Origin: Onchidella celtica
Taxonomy: Eukaryota; Mollusca; Gastropoda; Systellommatophora; Onchidiidae
Direction: 5' to 3'
DNA: 64,000 nucleotides
NCBI GenBank assembly: GCA_963931925.1
Contig: OZ007569.1
Location: forward strand, 4,636,007-4,700,006
Shown: positions 1 through 10,816 of the stretch, piece by piece
Layout: the number at the start of each line of letters is the position of its first letter
How positions within the stretch are numbered: the stretch's first letter is position 1
Translations under genes and position numbers: made by a program
Notes under the pieces: generated by a model
What the model saw: only the letters and a program-made list of their open reading frames with translations
Told to the model about the DNA's origin: nothing
The model's database searches: none

Positions 1-764
1 ATTGGAATGTCATTTATACATAATGAAATTAGGAGTGAGAGCACCACACTTTCATAACAAAAACTAAAAATCGGCAAAATATCACATACAACAATATTTA
101 TCACGGTCCAGATGTCAACTTTCCATTATTCATGAACACAGTAGCCGACCTTTCAATCTGCCATTTCGTCGAGCCTCAATGATTCTGTGGGATAGAAAAC
201 ATTACTTGTTTATCAAAATCACCAGCTCACGTTCTTAAATAATCCATAACTTGATCGGCTTAAAACATGAATTCTTTGAGAGCCAGCATGTTTCCGTCAA
301 CTGGCAGTCAAATGTGGCAACAGCTCCTACTGTTGCACCCATACTTAACTTTACCGGGATTTCATTCCGTTCTGATCCTATGAGTACTCTTACCATTGTT
401 CCGGTTTACTTTCTAGGCACTTTACAAAACGAACCTCTACCACTGAACTGTTTGGGCTGCGTGTGCAACCTCTAGACTACAACCACGATACAGAAGTTAT
501 TTGTGTGTGATTTCTCTATTTGAATTTTACGCCATCATGTCAGAATGTATCAAAGCAGATCTGTCACAAAATAATGCCAATGTTGAACTCTGCACTTTCC
601 AGAAAGAGATCAAACCATTAGCGTAGGTTTTCTGCCAGCACACTGTGGGGTCAGTTGAGCTGCTGCTACAACTAGCACATGTGATACTGTGTCCACCATT
701 TACTGCCATATAATGTACAAGGTTGTACCCTTACATCCATAGCACCAGGTGTGTTGAAGGAACC
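1..764. other. Upstream region of the receptor gene
   Basis: AT-rich sequence with no coding region I can support. It should hold the promoter and 5' UTR of the receptor at 765, but I see no clear TATA box, upstream exon or repeat. A frame open from a TTG at 723 is only the upstream extension of the receptor frame. Confidence 0.5.
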
Positions 765-3700
765 ATGGCTTTCTCTACACCAGTCAGACAACGCATTGGC
801 TTTTGGCTGCTTGTAGTTTTACACTTTGTGCTAAGCGGACTGAGCCAGCGGATCAGACCTTTCCCATTAGAGCCTGAGGAATGCCAACAACAAGACATTG
901 ACCTTTTGCTTATCGCAGATGCCAGGGGAGACCTCTCAGTTGCTTCTCAAAAACTGCGAACGCAAATATTATTTTTTCAAGAACTCATGGATCTGTTTCT
1001 CGCCGACCCAGAGGAGCCAGTGAGCAGATTACAAGTGGCTGTAGCTGTCAATACCAACTCGGCTCCGCTAATGCAAATTTCCTTTGGAGAGTACCGTGAT
1101 TGGTGGGAATTTCACAGTCTCGTGTCGAATTTAACCATTTCTGACGAAATCTCTGGCGATCCTGGGAATAAAAGTAATGACATTGTTGAGTTTCTGCAGC
1201 AGTCCTTTGACTCTTTGCCCAAGCACAGAAAAAATGCGATAGACCGTGTGATAATGGTGCTGGCCGGTGATATTTCCACTAACCTCGTGCGTGACATCGG
1301 ACAATTCCATCAACACTGGGATGTTGGTATCTTTGTGGCCATGGTCGGGTCTGGGACAGCTGTGGAGAAGAGAAATGTTGCAGCAATCAGACATAAGGTT
1401 ATGGTTACATCTTTCGACGATCTTCTGGAGAACCCATATGTTCCCATGGCTATTTGCAAACGGTGTCATGGTCAATATTTTGACGAGCAACTGTTACTAA
1501 GTGCTGGGTTTGAAAGCCGATCCGGCTACAGCTGTTATAAACTGTATCGTTTAGAGACAATAGTGTCTTGGTCCAAAGCTAGACATTGGTGTCTGAAGAG
1601 GAAAGCTGAGCTGGCTGCGTTTGAAAGCCGCAGTAAATATGAGTTTGTAGATCAGTTCTTAAAACGCTGGAAGTATTATTTAGATGTTCCTGACGATTCA
1701 GGCGAGTATGTATACACTGGCCTAAATCGAATTACAGATTCACTGGGTCGAAGATTTCGATGGATGAATAGACGACCTGTGTTCGAGAAAGAAGTTTACC
1801 TTCCAAGTATAAATGTGTGGAATGGGGAATGCGGTGCCATACAGAATCATTTCCAGACTACCTATTGGCCTACCCTGCTCAAAGTAGGTTGTGGTGTTGC
1901 CTTGACTGATATAGTTTTGTGTGAACTGTCTCTTGATTATCCTTTGGACGACAGAGGTGAGTTGTTCAGACCAGCTCCAAACAGATTCCGCAGTTTCACT
2001 TCCGCTCTTTCCCGTGGCGATTTTGTGGAAATTGATGGGGAAATTGTGTCAGTGTCAGCCGCCGTACGAGACAGCTCACATTTAGGAATGCTGCAAAAGG
2101 CAGGGCGGAACATGCCCTTGTTCACGTGTGATGGAGGAAATCAGGTCCAGCAACTTGCCTACACCAATGTGTGTGATTACGTTCGGGACTGTGAGAATGG
2201 CCAAGATGAGCAGATATGTCAATACAGAGTGTGTGATCCTCAGCGGGAACTTACATGCCCCACTGGTCATTGCATACCCCTGGAGGCACGCTGTGATCTA
2301 TACAAAGATTGTCCAGATGGCAGTGACGAAGTCGACTGTCAGGAATGCATAGGACGCCGCTGTTGTGACGGGATTTGTATTCCTTCATACTGGTTTGGTG
2401 ACGGCACAATTGACTGTAACGTGTGCAGTTTTGGATATGAATTCAATAATTCATTGGCACATGATGAACTTGTATTCGCGGGTCTTGTGCCAAGCTCCAA
2501 CGAGGACTGTGTTTTCATCTGCAACAGAACACAGTGTGTTTCACGGTCACAACTGAATGATGGTATAATTGATTGTAGAGGTCCAGAGGGACATTTGGAT
2601 GAAACCATAGGGAAACTTAAACCTGCCAACTGTTTGTCTCGCATTGCTCCCAAATGCGTGTACATCAAAGATAGGTATGATCATGTTTTAGGGTGCCGGG
2701 GTGCCACTCATTTATATGATTGCCAAGAATTTGAGTGTTCTGAAGGCTATGTCAAATGTCCCGATTCATACTGTATACCTCTTCATTATCTTCAAGACGG
2801 CAATCCCGATTGTCAATTGGGCGAGGACGAGATGTACATTGAGCATCACAACTGTTCTGGCAATTTTGCCTGTTGGAATAGTTCTGTATGTGTCCATCCT
2901 GACTTAGTTTGTGACGGCCATAATGACTGTCCATCGAGTGATGACGAGCTGTCTTGTTACGTAACCTGCATGCCAGGTTTCTTCTGTTCTGGAGGATCTG
3001 TCACTGTATCTGAATTTAACACTTCCCAACCTCTTCAAAGTTTGGCTTTCATAGATCCGGAAACACGTTACCTTGATCTTTCCAGAGTTGACCTTTCCTC
3101 AGAATTTTCTCACCAAGAACGTGGTAATTTCCTTCACTTGTTACACTTGCGTCTCTCACACTGCAGTTTGAAGGATGCACTAGGTCACTTTGCCCAAAAT
3201 ATTGATGGCCTGGCTACCGTTCACTGGATGGATTTGAGCTACAATCTTATCATAGAAGTCACAAAGGACAGCATGTTTATTCACATGACAAATCTAAAAT
3301 ATCTAAATCTGTCTCACAACAAACACTTGTCCATAATTCATAAAGACGGTCTGCACCCTGTCTCCCAATCTTCGCACCTTCAAAGTCTGGATCTCTCCCA
3401 TACCAGCATCACCTGCCTAAGTGGATACTTTTTCCATGGCACCGGAAGTTTACAGTATCTGAACCTGAGTCAAACATCCATAAACACTTTAAATGATATT
3501 TCCTTCCCAGCAAACTTTGTTCTTCTCGAATTGGATCTGCGAGAGACCAGCATTGAAACATTCCAGCCTGGTGCCCTCGAGAAACTTCAAATCAGAGACA
3601 GTCTGTACTCAGACAGTTACCAGATATGCTGTCCACAGGTGAGAGGATCACATATTCCAGAACATACCTGCCATGCCACAGAAGACACCATCTCTTCCTG

Positions 3701-4616
3701 CAGCCACTTGGTGGGGAGACAACGCCTGCGGGGTACTATGTGGTTGATGGCAGTTGTTTCCTTTGTCGGCAATGTCATGCTGCTTGTCTGCAGATGCACG
3801 ACTGTTGAAATCTTCACGAGAGAAACTGGCAAGATATTGAGGTCCAATCTGTGTATATCTAATATGATTATGGGCGTGTACATGTTCATTATTCTGGGTG
3901 CTGATGTTTACTATACAGATACATATGTACTTAACGAATACTGGTGGAGACACAGCGAGTTATGCCAAACTGCAGGCGTCCTGGCTACTGTCTCCATTCA
4001 GACCTCGCTCTTGTTCATTTTTCTGATGATCATTCACAGATACAGAAACGTAAGGCTTTCTCCGCACGACAGAAAAGATTCCAAAGTGGTATTAGTTGTG
4101 ACATGTTGCATAGTGGTCTGGCTCATTTGCTTCCTGCTCGGTGTCCTGCCCGTCCTACCGACCTTTAAACATTGGAAAGTCTACTCTTCCAGTGGAATGT
4201 GCTTGGAGTTACCACTCACTACACAGCGATCGCCTGGAAGTATTAAAATTTACTCTCTGGCAGTTTTTACAGTTTTCAATTTGGTGATTTCCTTGAGCAT
4301 AGCTGCCGGTCAGTATCTAATCTACAGAGCCGACTCTACTGCGAGAAAGGAAACATCGGCCGAGGGGCCCGGTGGACAAGAAAATATTAGTGTTGCTAGG
4401 CAACTGTCCTGGATGGCAATAACCAACATTCTGGGTTGGCTGTCCATAGGAACTATGGGATGCCTGTCACTGATTGGATCAGAGATCGGCTCTGATGCCA
4501 TCGCCTGGTCCACTGTTATCCTGGTACCCATTCATTCTGTGCTCAATCCCATCATTCAGCTCCTACCCATCATCTGGAACAAATGGGAGGCATTTAAACA
4601 TGGGACGTCCTCCTAA
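765..4616 (+). CDS. Intronless LGR-type GPCR with vWA, C-type lectin, LDLa and LRR ectodomain (GRL101-like)
   Basis: This is a 1283-residue plasma-membrane receptor in one open frame. The start is the ATG at 765, in a strong Kozak context (aaccATGg) and followed by a signal peptide (about 1-28); the frame also runs back to a TTG at 723. Domains in order: vWA-like fold (about 45-230), C-type-lectin-like domain (about 256-388, with WNGEC and a C-terminal LCEL), LDLa modules (about 455-485, 490-525 and 697-731), degenerate Cys-rich modules between them, leucine-rich repeats (about 765-940, LDLS and LNLS repeats), a Cys-rich hinge (about 955-980) and seven helices (about 990-1270). The 7TM part shows class A LGR features: GN in TM1, HRY in place of DRY after TM3, and NPIIQ in place of NPxxY in TM7. 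Known family: LDLa-plus-LRR receptors are type C LGRs (relaxin receptors, Lymnaea GRL101). The ligand is unknown. The vWA metal site is degenerate (DARGD instead of DxSxS), and the lectin domain lacks an obvious EPN/QPD motif. The tail is very short. Confidence 0.9.
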   Translation: MAFSTPVRQRIGFWLLVVLHFVLSGLSQRIRPFPLEPEECQQQDIDLLLIADARGDLSVASQKLRTQILFFQELMDLFLADPEEPVSRLQVAVAVNTNSAPLMQISFGEYRDWWEFHSLVSNLTISDEISGDPGNKSNDIVEFLQQSFDSLPKHRKNAIDRVIMVLAGDISTNLVRDIGQFHQHWDVGIFVAMVGSGTAVEKRNVAAIRHKVMVTSFDDLLENPYVPMAICKRCHGQYFDEQLLLSAGFESRSGYSCYKLYRLETIVSWSKARHWCLKRKAELAAFESRSKYEFVDQFLKRWKYYLDVPDDSGEYVYTGLNRITDSLGRRFRWMNRRPVFEKEVYLPSINVWNGECGAIQNHFQTTYWPTLLKVGCGVALTDIVLCELSLDYPLDDRGELFRPAPNRFRSFTSALSRGDFVEIDGEIVSVSAAVRDSSHLGMLQKAGRNMPLFTCDGGNQVQQLAYTNVCDYVRDCENGQDEQICQYRVCDPQRELTCPTGHCIPLEARCDLYKDCPDGSDEVDCQECIGRRCCDGICIPSYWFGDGTIDCNVCSFGYEFNNSLAHDELVFAGLVPSSNEDCVFICNRTQCVSRSQLNDGIIDCRGPEGHLDETIGKLKPANCLSRIAPKCVYIKDRYDHVLGCRGATHLYDCQEFECSEGYVKCPDSYCIPLHYLQDGNPDCQLGEDEMYIEHHNCSGNFACWNSSVCVHPDLVCDGHNDCPSSDDELSCYVTCMPGFFCSGGSVTVSEFNTSQPLQSLAFIDPETRYLDLSRVDLSSEFSHQERGNFLHLLHLRLSHCSLKDALGHFAQNIDGLATVHWMDLSYNLIIEVTKDSMFIHMTNLKYLNLSHNKHLSIIHKDGLHPVSQSSHLQSLDLSHTSITCLSGYFFHGTGSLQYLNLSQTSINTLNDISFPANFVLLELDLRETSIETFQPGALEKLQIRDSLYSDSYQICCPQVRGSHIPEHTCHATEDTISSCSHLVGRQRLRGTMWLMAVVSFVGNVMLLVCRCTTVEIFTRETGKILRSNLCISNMIMGVYMFIILGADVYYTDTYVLNEYWWRHSELCQTAGVLATVSIQTSLLFIFLMIIHRYRNVRLSPHDRKDSKVVLVVTCCIVVWLICFLLGVLPVLPTFKHWKVYSSSGMCLELPLTTQRSPGSIKIYSLAVFTVFNLVISLSIAAGQYLIYRADSTARKETSAEGPGGQENISVARQLSWMAITNILGWLSIGTMGCLSLIGSEIGSDAIAWSTVILVPIHSVLNPIIQLLPIIWNKWEAFKHGTSS

Positions 4617-7100
4617 CTTCTTGTTTTACCGTCTCCTGGACAGGGTAAAATGCTAGCAGACCATTTAATTTTCTTCTCATGAGTATAGCTCATTTTTTCA
4701 ACTTGTCTAGGTCTACATCGCTTGACTTTTATAGTCATTTGTACGATTGGAGAGGAATATCACAATTGTACATCCCAAACTGAATCACATATGCCTGAAA
4801 TGAGTTATCGTACTTGTTGTGTCAGACAAACAGAGACTTGTCATGTATTCAAGAGGACGGGGATCCGGGAGTTCATGACAATTTGGTCATTCCATCGGAG
4901 CAACAGAACATTTGATCCAGAAGGAGAATTTCTGTGAGTTCCAGTCATGATTTTGTGTCCAAGCCACCCAAGCGCGATCGACGTGATTCCTTCACACCCG
5001 TCCAAGAGAATCTTTTCCCGTTCTTGGGTGTACTAATGTGTGTGTCATGACTCAATTTTAAGGTTTAATATGGCACGCGCTAGATAATGGGAACATGCGT
5101 GCCGCGTCAGCCGTGGCCTAGTATCTAAGGTCAAGGAGGCAGACGATGACTGTGGTTTTTGTGACGTCAGGTTAATCAAGGAGGGGCGGTGGATTGACAG
5201 GATAGCGGAGGCAGAAACAGAGTAAATAAGATATCGCTGATTTTTTAATGAATAGGTTAGAAAAGGTCAGCAAGAATATATACTAGGGTAGATGGTGGAT
5301 ATTTAGATAAAAAGATAATAGGGCATTAATGATAATTTTATTAACGCCCCGGGTTAGACTAGGGGGAGGAATTATATTTTGGACGGTTAAATTGACAACC
5401 AATCAGGGCAGGCGTACTGATATTGTTATTAGTGGTCTACCGGCGGCGGGAGAACTAATTCTTCAGTTCTAGACGGATGCTCAAACAACCAGCCGTGTGG
5501 GAACTCAGGCTTTAAACTTTTCTCCTAGAACGAAAAGCAGTGGACTAGATCTACCCATGCAATCTTGTGCATAACGTAGGAGCTAACAGAATGCTCATGT
5601 TCTTTGCACAATGTGCTGAAAGCTTGGAATGGACTGTTCTCAACCCATCAGTTGAGAATCAATGGTAAATGTCAAAGTTATGCCACCATAACGTCTAAAT
5701 CCCAGGAACAGATCTAGAGCAGGACGTCGCTGCGGATATCTATCTTTTGAACGAATGGAATTTACCTGTAGCCTTTACATTTAACAATGTGGAACAGTGA
5801 TTTTGAAAGAATGAACTCTACGATTAATGTATCTCTTTGAGATCTAACTAGATCTGGCTATTTTGTATTTAAACTGAAACTGTCTTGGATTTGGTGAGAC
5901 TGGGAATTACCAGCTCATCACAGCTCTAGAAGACCTAGATTCTAGATCTATGCCATATAACGTTTTATTTTGATGGTATGAGTGTCATTTGAATGTAGAT
6001 CTAATATCCTACCTGTAGGATTTGTAGTTAAGTAAATATTCATATGCCTATGTCTCCGTAGTGAGTTAGGCAAGTCTGTAGAATTACTTAAGTAACATTG
6101 TTCAGCCTTGGACATAATGATAGATATAAAATAATTAGAGGGTTAGTGTTTTAGTGGGGGATTATAAGGATGAAAGCATTGAAAGGAATTGATTTAGAAT
6201 TAGTTTAGATATTTAAGATAGAATGACATTATAGAATGGTTCCAGACATAGAACTGATATAAATTTCTATGACCATTGTTGTTCATCATAGTTCACATTC
6301 ACATACAATGTGTTGTAACTTATGTCAGTAAACGGTTTATGGCCCTGCAGGTCTGCCTAAAAGTTACCCAATATGTTATTTAGTAATTAGTATTGTTGTG
6401 CGTGAGTTTAATTCATTTACACATACAAAAATGCAGTCGAAAACATATCTTCACACAACATAGTAAATGCTAAGCACACCCCATTCAGAACATCAAGAGG
6501 GGATCGTAACAGTATGGAAAGTTAAGTTAAAAGTGTTAGGTGCAGGGATGAAGAAAAATCAAAAGAAAAGCCAAAGTACAACTTGGAGGAACAAAGATGG
6601 TCTACACTTCCGTATAAATGGTAGTCCCAAGAAATGTTACAAAATTACAATGAAGAAAACTGAAGTGTGTAATTTTTTTTCCCTACACAGAACAAATAAG
6701 TACCGTAAATTCATCAAGCTAGACATAAATACAGTGTATAATGAATTGATTTGATTTCAGTTCTTCAAGTTCCCGTGTAACTTTACATTTGGACTAAAGT
6801 GGTTGTGGATCTCCGGTGCAAATACTACAGTACAGAAGTACCCGCTGTCGGAATGTAATGTTACAGAAGTATCCATGGACCAAATTTCAATTAACAATGG
6901 ACTCGCATCAGTGTATTTGAACCCCCCCCCCCCTCCCCCTAACAACGTATTTAAACTACTGTACATTTATTGTAACAAAAATAATTTGTAAATTTCACCA
7001 AGATTCCCAGCTGCTCGATCTTGATTCTTTAATTAAATGTCTCTTTTGTAGACAGTCGTTGTTTATGTTTTCTTTTCTTTTCTGTCAGATTTGAGATGTC
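4617..7100. other. Intergenic region downstream of the receptor
   Basis: No coding region is supported. The start presumably contains the receptor 3' UTR, but I found no convincing AATAAA close to the stop. Between about 5480 and 6010 the sequence is rich in overlapping AGATCT and TCTAGA palindromes. A C-run lies at about 6921-6940. Short open frames here (for example 6467-6754) have no recognisable domain. Confidence 0.5.
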
Positions 7101-7109
7101 GATGTTTTA

Positions 7110-7275
7110 ATCAATAACCAACCAACCAACCAACTAATCAACCAACCAACCAACCAACCAACCAACCAACCAAAGAACCAACCAACATAACAACCAACCA
7201 ACCAACCAACTAACCAATCAACCAATTAACCAAATATCCGATCAACCAACCCATCAACCAACAATCCACCAACTA
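7110..7275. repeat. ACCA/CCAA tetranucleotide array, left part
   Basis: A degenerate array of ACCA (CCAA) units with frequent CAAT and CTAA variants. It continues with the same composition at 8482-9058, because an LTR has inserted into it. The last five bases (AACTA, 7271-7275) are the left target-site duplication of that LTR. Confidence 0.9.
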
Positions 7276-8481
7276 TGTCACGAGCAGAGTTAGGGTCTTG
7301 GGGATGTTACGACTGCACGAGAGGCAGCTAACTCACACTCGGACACAACCACACAAGAAACGTATTAAATAACTAGAGCGTATATATGTCAGGCCGGTCA
7401 GGCCATAGTTTACATAAATATTAATAACAAAACAAAAGACAATAGGGGTATATATTCAAACGAAAAAAACTCTAATTAATAACTTAACCAATGATATTCA
7501 TGTAACTATGGAGATAGTGCAATCAATAGCAAATAGGTATATTATACGAAACTAGATATCAATTTAAAGTGACAGTTGAGTCGACACTGGCCATAAATCA
7601 TATGGGCTTGAATGTTAGGAGAGCCCAGTACGTTCAAAGCCTACAGAAGCACTCTTCGGCTTGTAGGTAATTTAAGCAGTTGCCAAAAGACTATATTTTA
7701 TGCACAATCACTATTCAATTCATCAACAATGTGCTATATTATTCCAATCATACTATGGCAATAGATCTATGATACAGGACACTCGTGGTCGAGTGCCAGC
7801 TGGGGTTTCCTTAGTCTTCCTATGAGGCTGTAGTTCTCTCTCTATCTCCGATCTCTATTATGCTTGAACAAATAAGATATATTACCATTGGTCACGCCTA
7901 CTGGTAGGCGCGAACATCAATATAGCGCAGCGTGGGCTTTCAAAGGTCAGCCCACTCAGACCTTTCTTTCTAGAGCACAGTCAGTCCGTTAGCAAGGACT
8001 TCTTGTCTTCAAAGCACACAGTTCAGGTACTGGTCAACCGGAGATACTTCACGACACGATGCTTCTGCTCGTCTGTATTCACCAAATCTGAACGTTACAC
8101 GATGTTTTATACTATCTAACTACCCAGCGTGCTAGTCCGCTGGCCCAATTAGTTCAGCTATCTCATAGGTCGAAACCTCCCACCATTTTAATTGTAGTAA
8201 TACGTCTGCACTATTCTACCAGCCAGTTAACGTGCAAAAACTTGTCTAGTCATACTTAACAATGTCAACTATCCCCACCTTGTTTCACCCCTACTCCATT
8301 ACTTATTAATCACGAACATTAAAACCGACAAGCGTGACTCTAAGTTTAACTTTACATTTATTTACTCACCAACTATAATTCGCGAGGGCCGTTCAAGGCC
8401 ACCAGCCAATTTCTCATGGCCCTGGTAAAACAACAACAACTCACTCTCTGCGTGAGTTTTAACAACATCTGAATCATGACA
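7276..8481 (-). mobile_element. Solo LTR of a retrotransposon (1206 bp) inserted in the ACCA array
   Basis: The element begins TGTCACGA and ends TCATGACA, giving TG...CA termini with an 8-base inverted match at 7 of 8 positions. It is flanked by the perfect 5-bp duplication AACTA (7271-7275 and 8482-8486). There is no coding sequence inside. Length, termini and duplication fit a solitary LTR left by recombination between two LTRs. Orientation is inferred as minus from a TATA-like box on that strand at 8105-8111. A Ty3/Gypsy or BEL origin is likely; without internal sequence the superfamily is not certain. Confidence 0.8.
8105..8111 (-). promoter_or_regulatory. TATA-like box of the solo LTR
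   Basis: TATAAAA read on the minus strand, about 370 bp inside the minus-strand start of the LTR, as expected for a U3 promoter. It was used to infer the orientation of the element. Confidence 0.4.
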
Positions 8482-9058
8482 AACTAACCAATAAAACTAC
8501 CAACCAACCAACATATCAACCAACCAACCAACCCACCAATCAACCAGCGCACCAACCAACCAATCAATCAACCAACCAACTAACCAATCAACCAACTAAC
8601 CAAACACCCGACCAACCAACTCATCAATGAACCAGTCAAAAAAAAAGTCAACCAGCCAGATAACCACCGAAAGAACCGACCGACTTACCAATCAATCAAC
8701 CAACCAACCAACAACCAATTAACCAACTATCCAACCAACCAACCAATTGACCAACCAGCCAAATAACCATCCAACCAATACCCCGACTAACTAACCAATC
8801 AACTAAACAACCAACTGACCAACTAACGATTCAACTAAGTAATCGACTGACCAACCAACCAACTAACCAAACAAGCAATCCACCAACTGACCAACCAACC
8901 ATTCAAACGACAGACTAACCAATCAAACAACCAGCCAATCAACCAATCAACTATCCAGACAACCAACCAACCAACAAACCTACCAGCCAAAAAAATAGCC
9001 AACCAATCAAACAATTAACGATCAAAACAACCAACTGACCAAGCAACCTTTCAAGTGA
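8482..9058. repeat. ACCA/CCAA tetranucleotide array, right part
   Basis: Continuation of the array interrupted at 7275. Units are mostly ACCA and CCAA with CAAT, CTAA and GACC variants, fading into unique sequence near 9058. No coding content. Confidence 0.9.
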
Positions 9059-9309
9059 CGTGGGCGGGCGCTGCATTCCTCTTTGTTATTACACAGGTTA
9101 CTATAGCAACATTCTGAACAGGCTGTCTTCGTTGGATGTAGACCGTCGTCCAATGATCATGTCGGAGAAGAAGGAACTCGTCTGTGGAGTAAATAGGGAT
9201 CTATGACTATTGTTTTTATATATAAACATTTTCTATTTACATAAAGATATATGTGAATGAGAGATCAAGCGTAACGGAGAGGAAAATAAGCTCATTACCT
9301 ACACCGACA

Positions 9310-9674
9310 CACAGACTAATAAATTAACCAGACTGGATGATCCCATTGTGTGACGTCACAAAACAGCGAAAAGTCATGAACCATCCGCCATATTAGGTTT
9401 ACGGTAGCGACCGACGCTTCAGCATAGCTACAATTTTGAATGACACCATTTTGACGCGCCTACTGAACGCGGAAGTTTGGTTCCGCACCAAGAAATTAAT
9501 ACATGTACAACCAATCTTGACAAATGAAAAGAAATTTCTACTGCAGATAGAACTAGAATCGGGATTTCCCGAGCGGCGGCCATGTTGGTTATACAGTCGT
9601 CGCTCGGGAAATTCCGTAAAAAACGACACAGCCCGAAGCTCGTGTTTCCATTCTGGTTAATTTATTAGTCTGTG
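9310..9674 (+). mobile_element. MITE family M, copy A (365 bp, 8-bp TSD)
   Basis: Terminal inverted repeats of about 28 bp begin CACAGACTAATAAATTAACC and match at 27 of 28 positions. The element is flanked by a perfect 8-bp duplication, CACCGACA (9302-9309 and 9675-9682). Eight-bp duplications suggest the hAT or P superfamilies. It carries a full CRE octamer TGACGTCA (9351-9358) and an internal inverted repeat around the TTTCCCGAGCG motif. An open frame of about 76 codons on the minus strand is shared with other copies but has no recognised domain. Confidence 0.9.
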
Positions 9675-9719
9675 CACCGACAGGCTTTTGATAAGATTCT
9701 TCACTTTGCTATTCCTACA

Positions 9720-10190
9720 ATAAGTGCTGAAATTCCTGGGGGAAAGGGATTTTCACTTGTTTTTAAAAAACGTCCAATATAATTATTTTGGCCATTTTGA
9801 ATACCAAAAAAGATGGATTGTGACCGAGGGATAAAGGGATATCGATGACAATAATAAATTATTGATATTTTGACGGTGATTATTTTGAGAACTTTTTGAC
9901 TAGCTAAAACGTATGTTCGGGGAACAGAAAGGGATCGATTCTATTTATTTCTAAAACGTTATGATTTTGAAAAATTCTAGAATATCGAAAGTGGCATAAC
10001 CGAGGAGCAAAGAGGGATCGATTACTATTTTTGTTGAGTTTTTTTTTTGTTTTGTTTTGCCATCTCTTCAATATCGAAACAGAGGGAACATGACTTGGAA
10101 AGAAAGAGGAATCGAGTACTACTTTTTAAAGTAATTTTTATTTACAAATTCTTAAATATCGAAGAATGAGTAGGACTGGAGAGCATTTTC
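9720..10190. repeat. Degenerate tandem repeat, unit about 100 bp
   Basis: Loose repetition of segments containing AATATCGAA, then GAGGG/AAAGAGG, then GGATCGATTACTATTTTT. About four diverged units are visible around 9830, 9920, 10000 and 10085. No coding capacity. The boundaries are approximate. Confidence 0.4.
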
Positions 10191-10192
10191 TC

Positions 10193-10240
10193 TATTTGGT
10201 TCTGTAATTGGAGTACGGTCCCCTAACAAAACATCTCAGG
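10193..10240 (+). repeat. Fragment of dispersed repeat R
   Basis: TCTATTTGG...TACGGTCCCCTAAC resembles the repeat R segments at 13310-13430, 45720-45800 and 48341-48488. Short and diverged. Confidence 0.4.
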
Positions 10241-10486
10241 TTTGTTTATTTCAAAGAAATGTTGGGTAATCAGAGGATTAGTTGATTTTTAAAAAATTAA
10301 TTGTTGTGTGACATCTGTGATGTGTGTGTGGTTGCAGCTGTAAATCGAAGTCGTACGAATCTAACCATCCTTGTGTTCAAAGGCAGGTGAAGAAAAAGAA
10401 GATGACCCAAGAAACTTTTCCTTTGAGTGATTATTTCGAAAACAATATGCACTTCATGAATCTGAAGTCACAAATTGGCAAACAGA

Positions 10487-10640
10487 AAAAGTTGTATGTA
10501 GCAAAGCCTCGGGTAAGAAATAATACCCACACAATACAATAAAACGCAAAGGAAAAAGGAAGACAAAAAAAATTGCACAAATACCTGTTTCTTATTGTAT
10601 CGTTTGTTAATTATTTCTTACGCCAGGCTTTGCTAAATAT
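10487..10640. repeat. Foldback (inverted repeat) element
   Basis: The left arm (about 10487-10550, containing TAGCAAAGCCTCGGGTAAGA) is the approximate reverse complement of the right arm (about 10597-10640, containing TTTCTTACGCCAGGCTTTGC). A related left arm recurs at about 10675-10790, and a related foldback lies in intron 1 of the dehydrogenase gene (19560-19987). Probably a non-autonomous DNA element; no target duplication was identified. Confidence 0.5.
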
Positions 10641-10816
10641 CATAAAAACCACAGAAAAACTGTGGGGTCGTAGCAGGGCGAAAGGCAAAATCAAAATTGG
10701 GCAAAAAGAAAAGGTCGTATGTTGCAAAACCCTGCGTGAGAAATAAAACCCAAACAATACAAAGCAAACTAAAGAGAAGACAGAAAATACACAAAATTTT
10801 CGGCTTTCGCCTTTTT

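Noticed and set aside
723-764. Extension of the receptor frame to a TTG start
   Set aside because: Eukaryotic initiation is expected at the ATG at 765, which has a strong Kozak context and is directly followed by a signal peptide.
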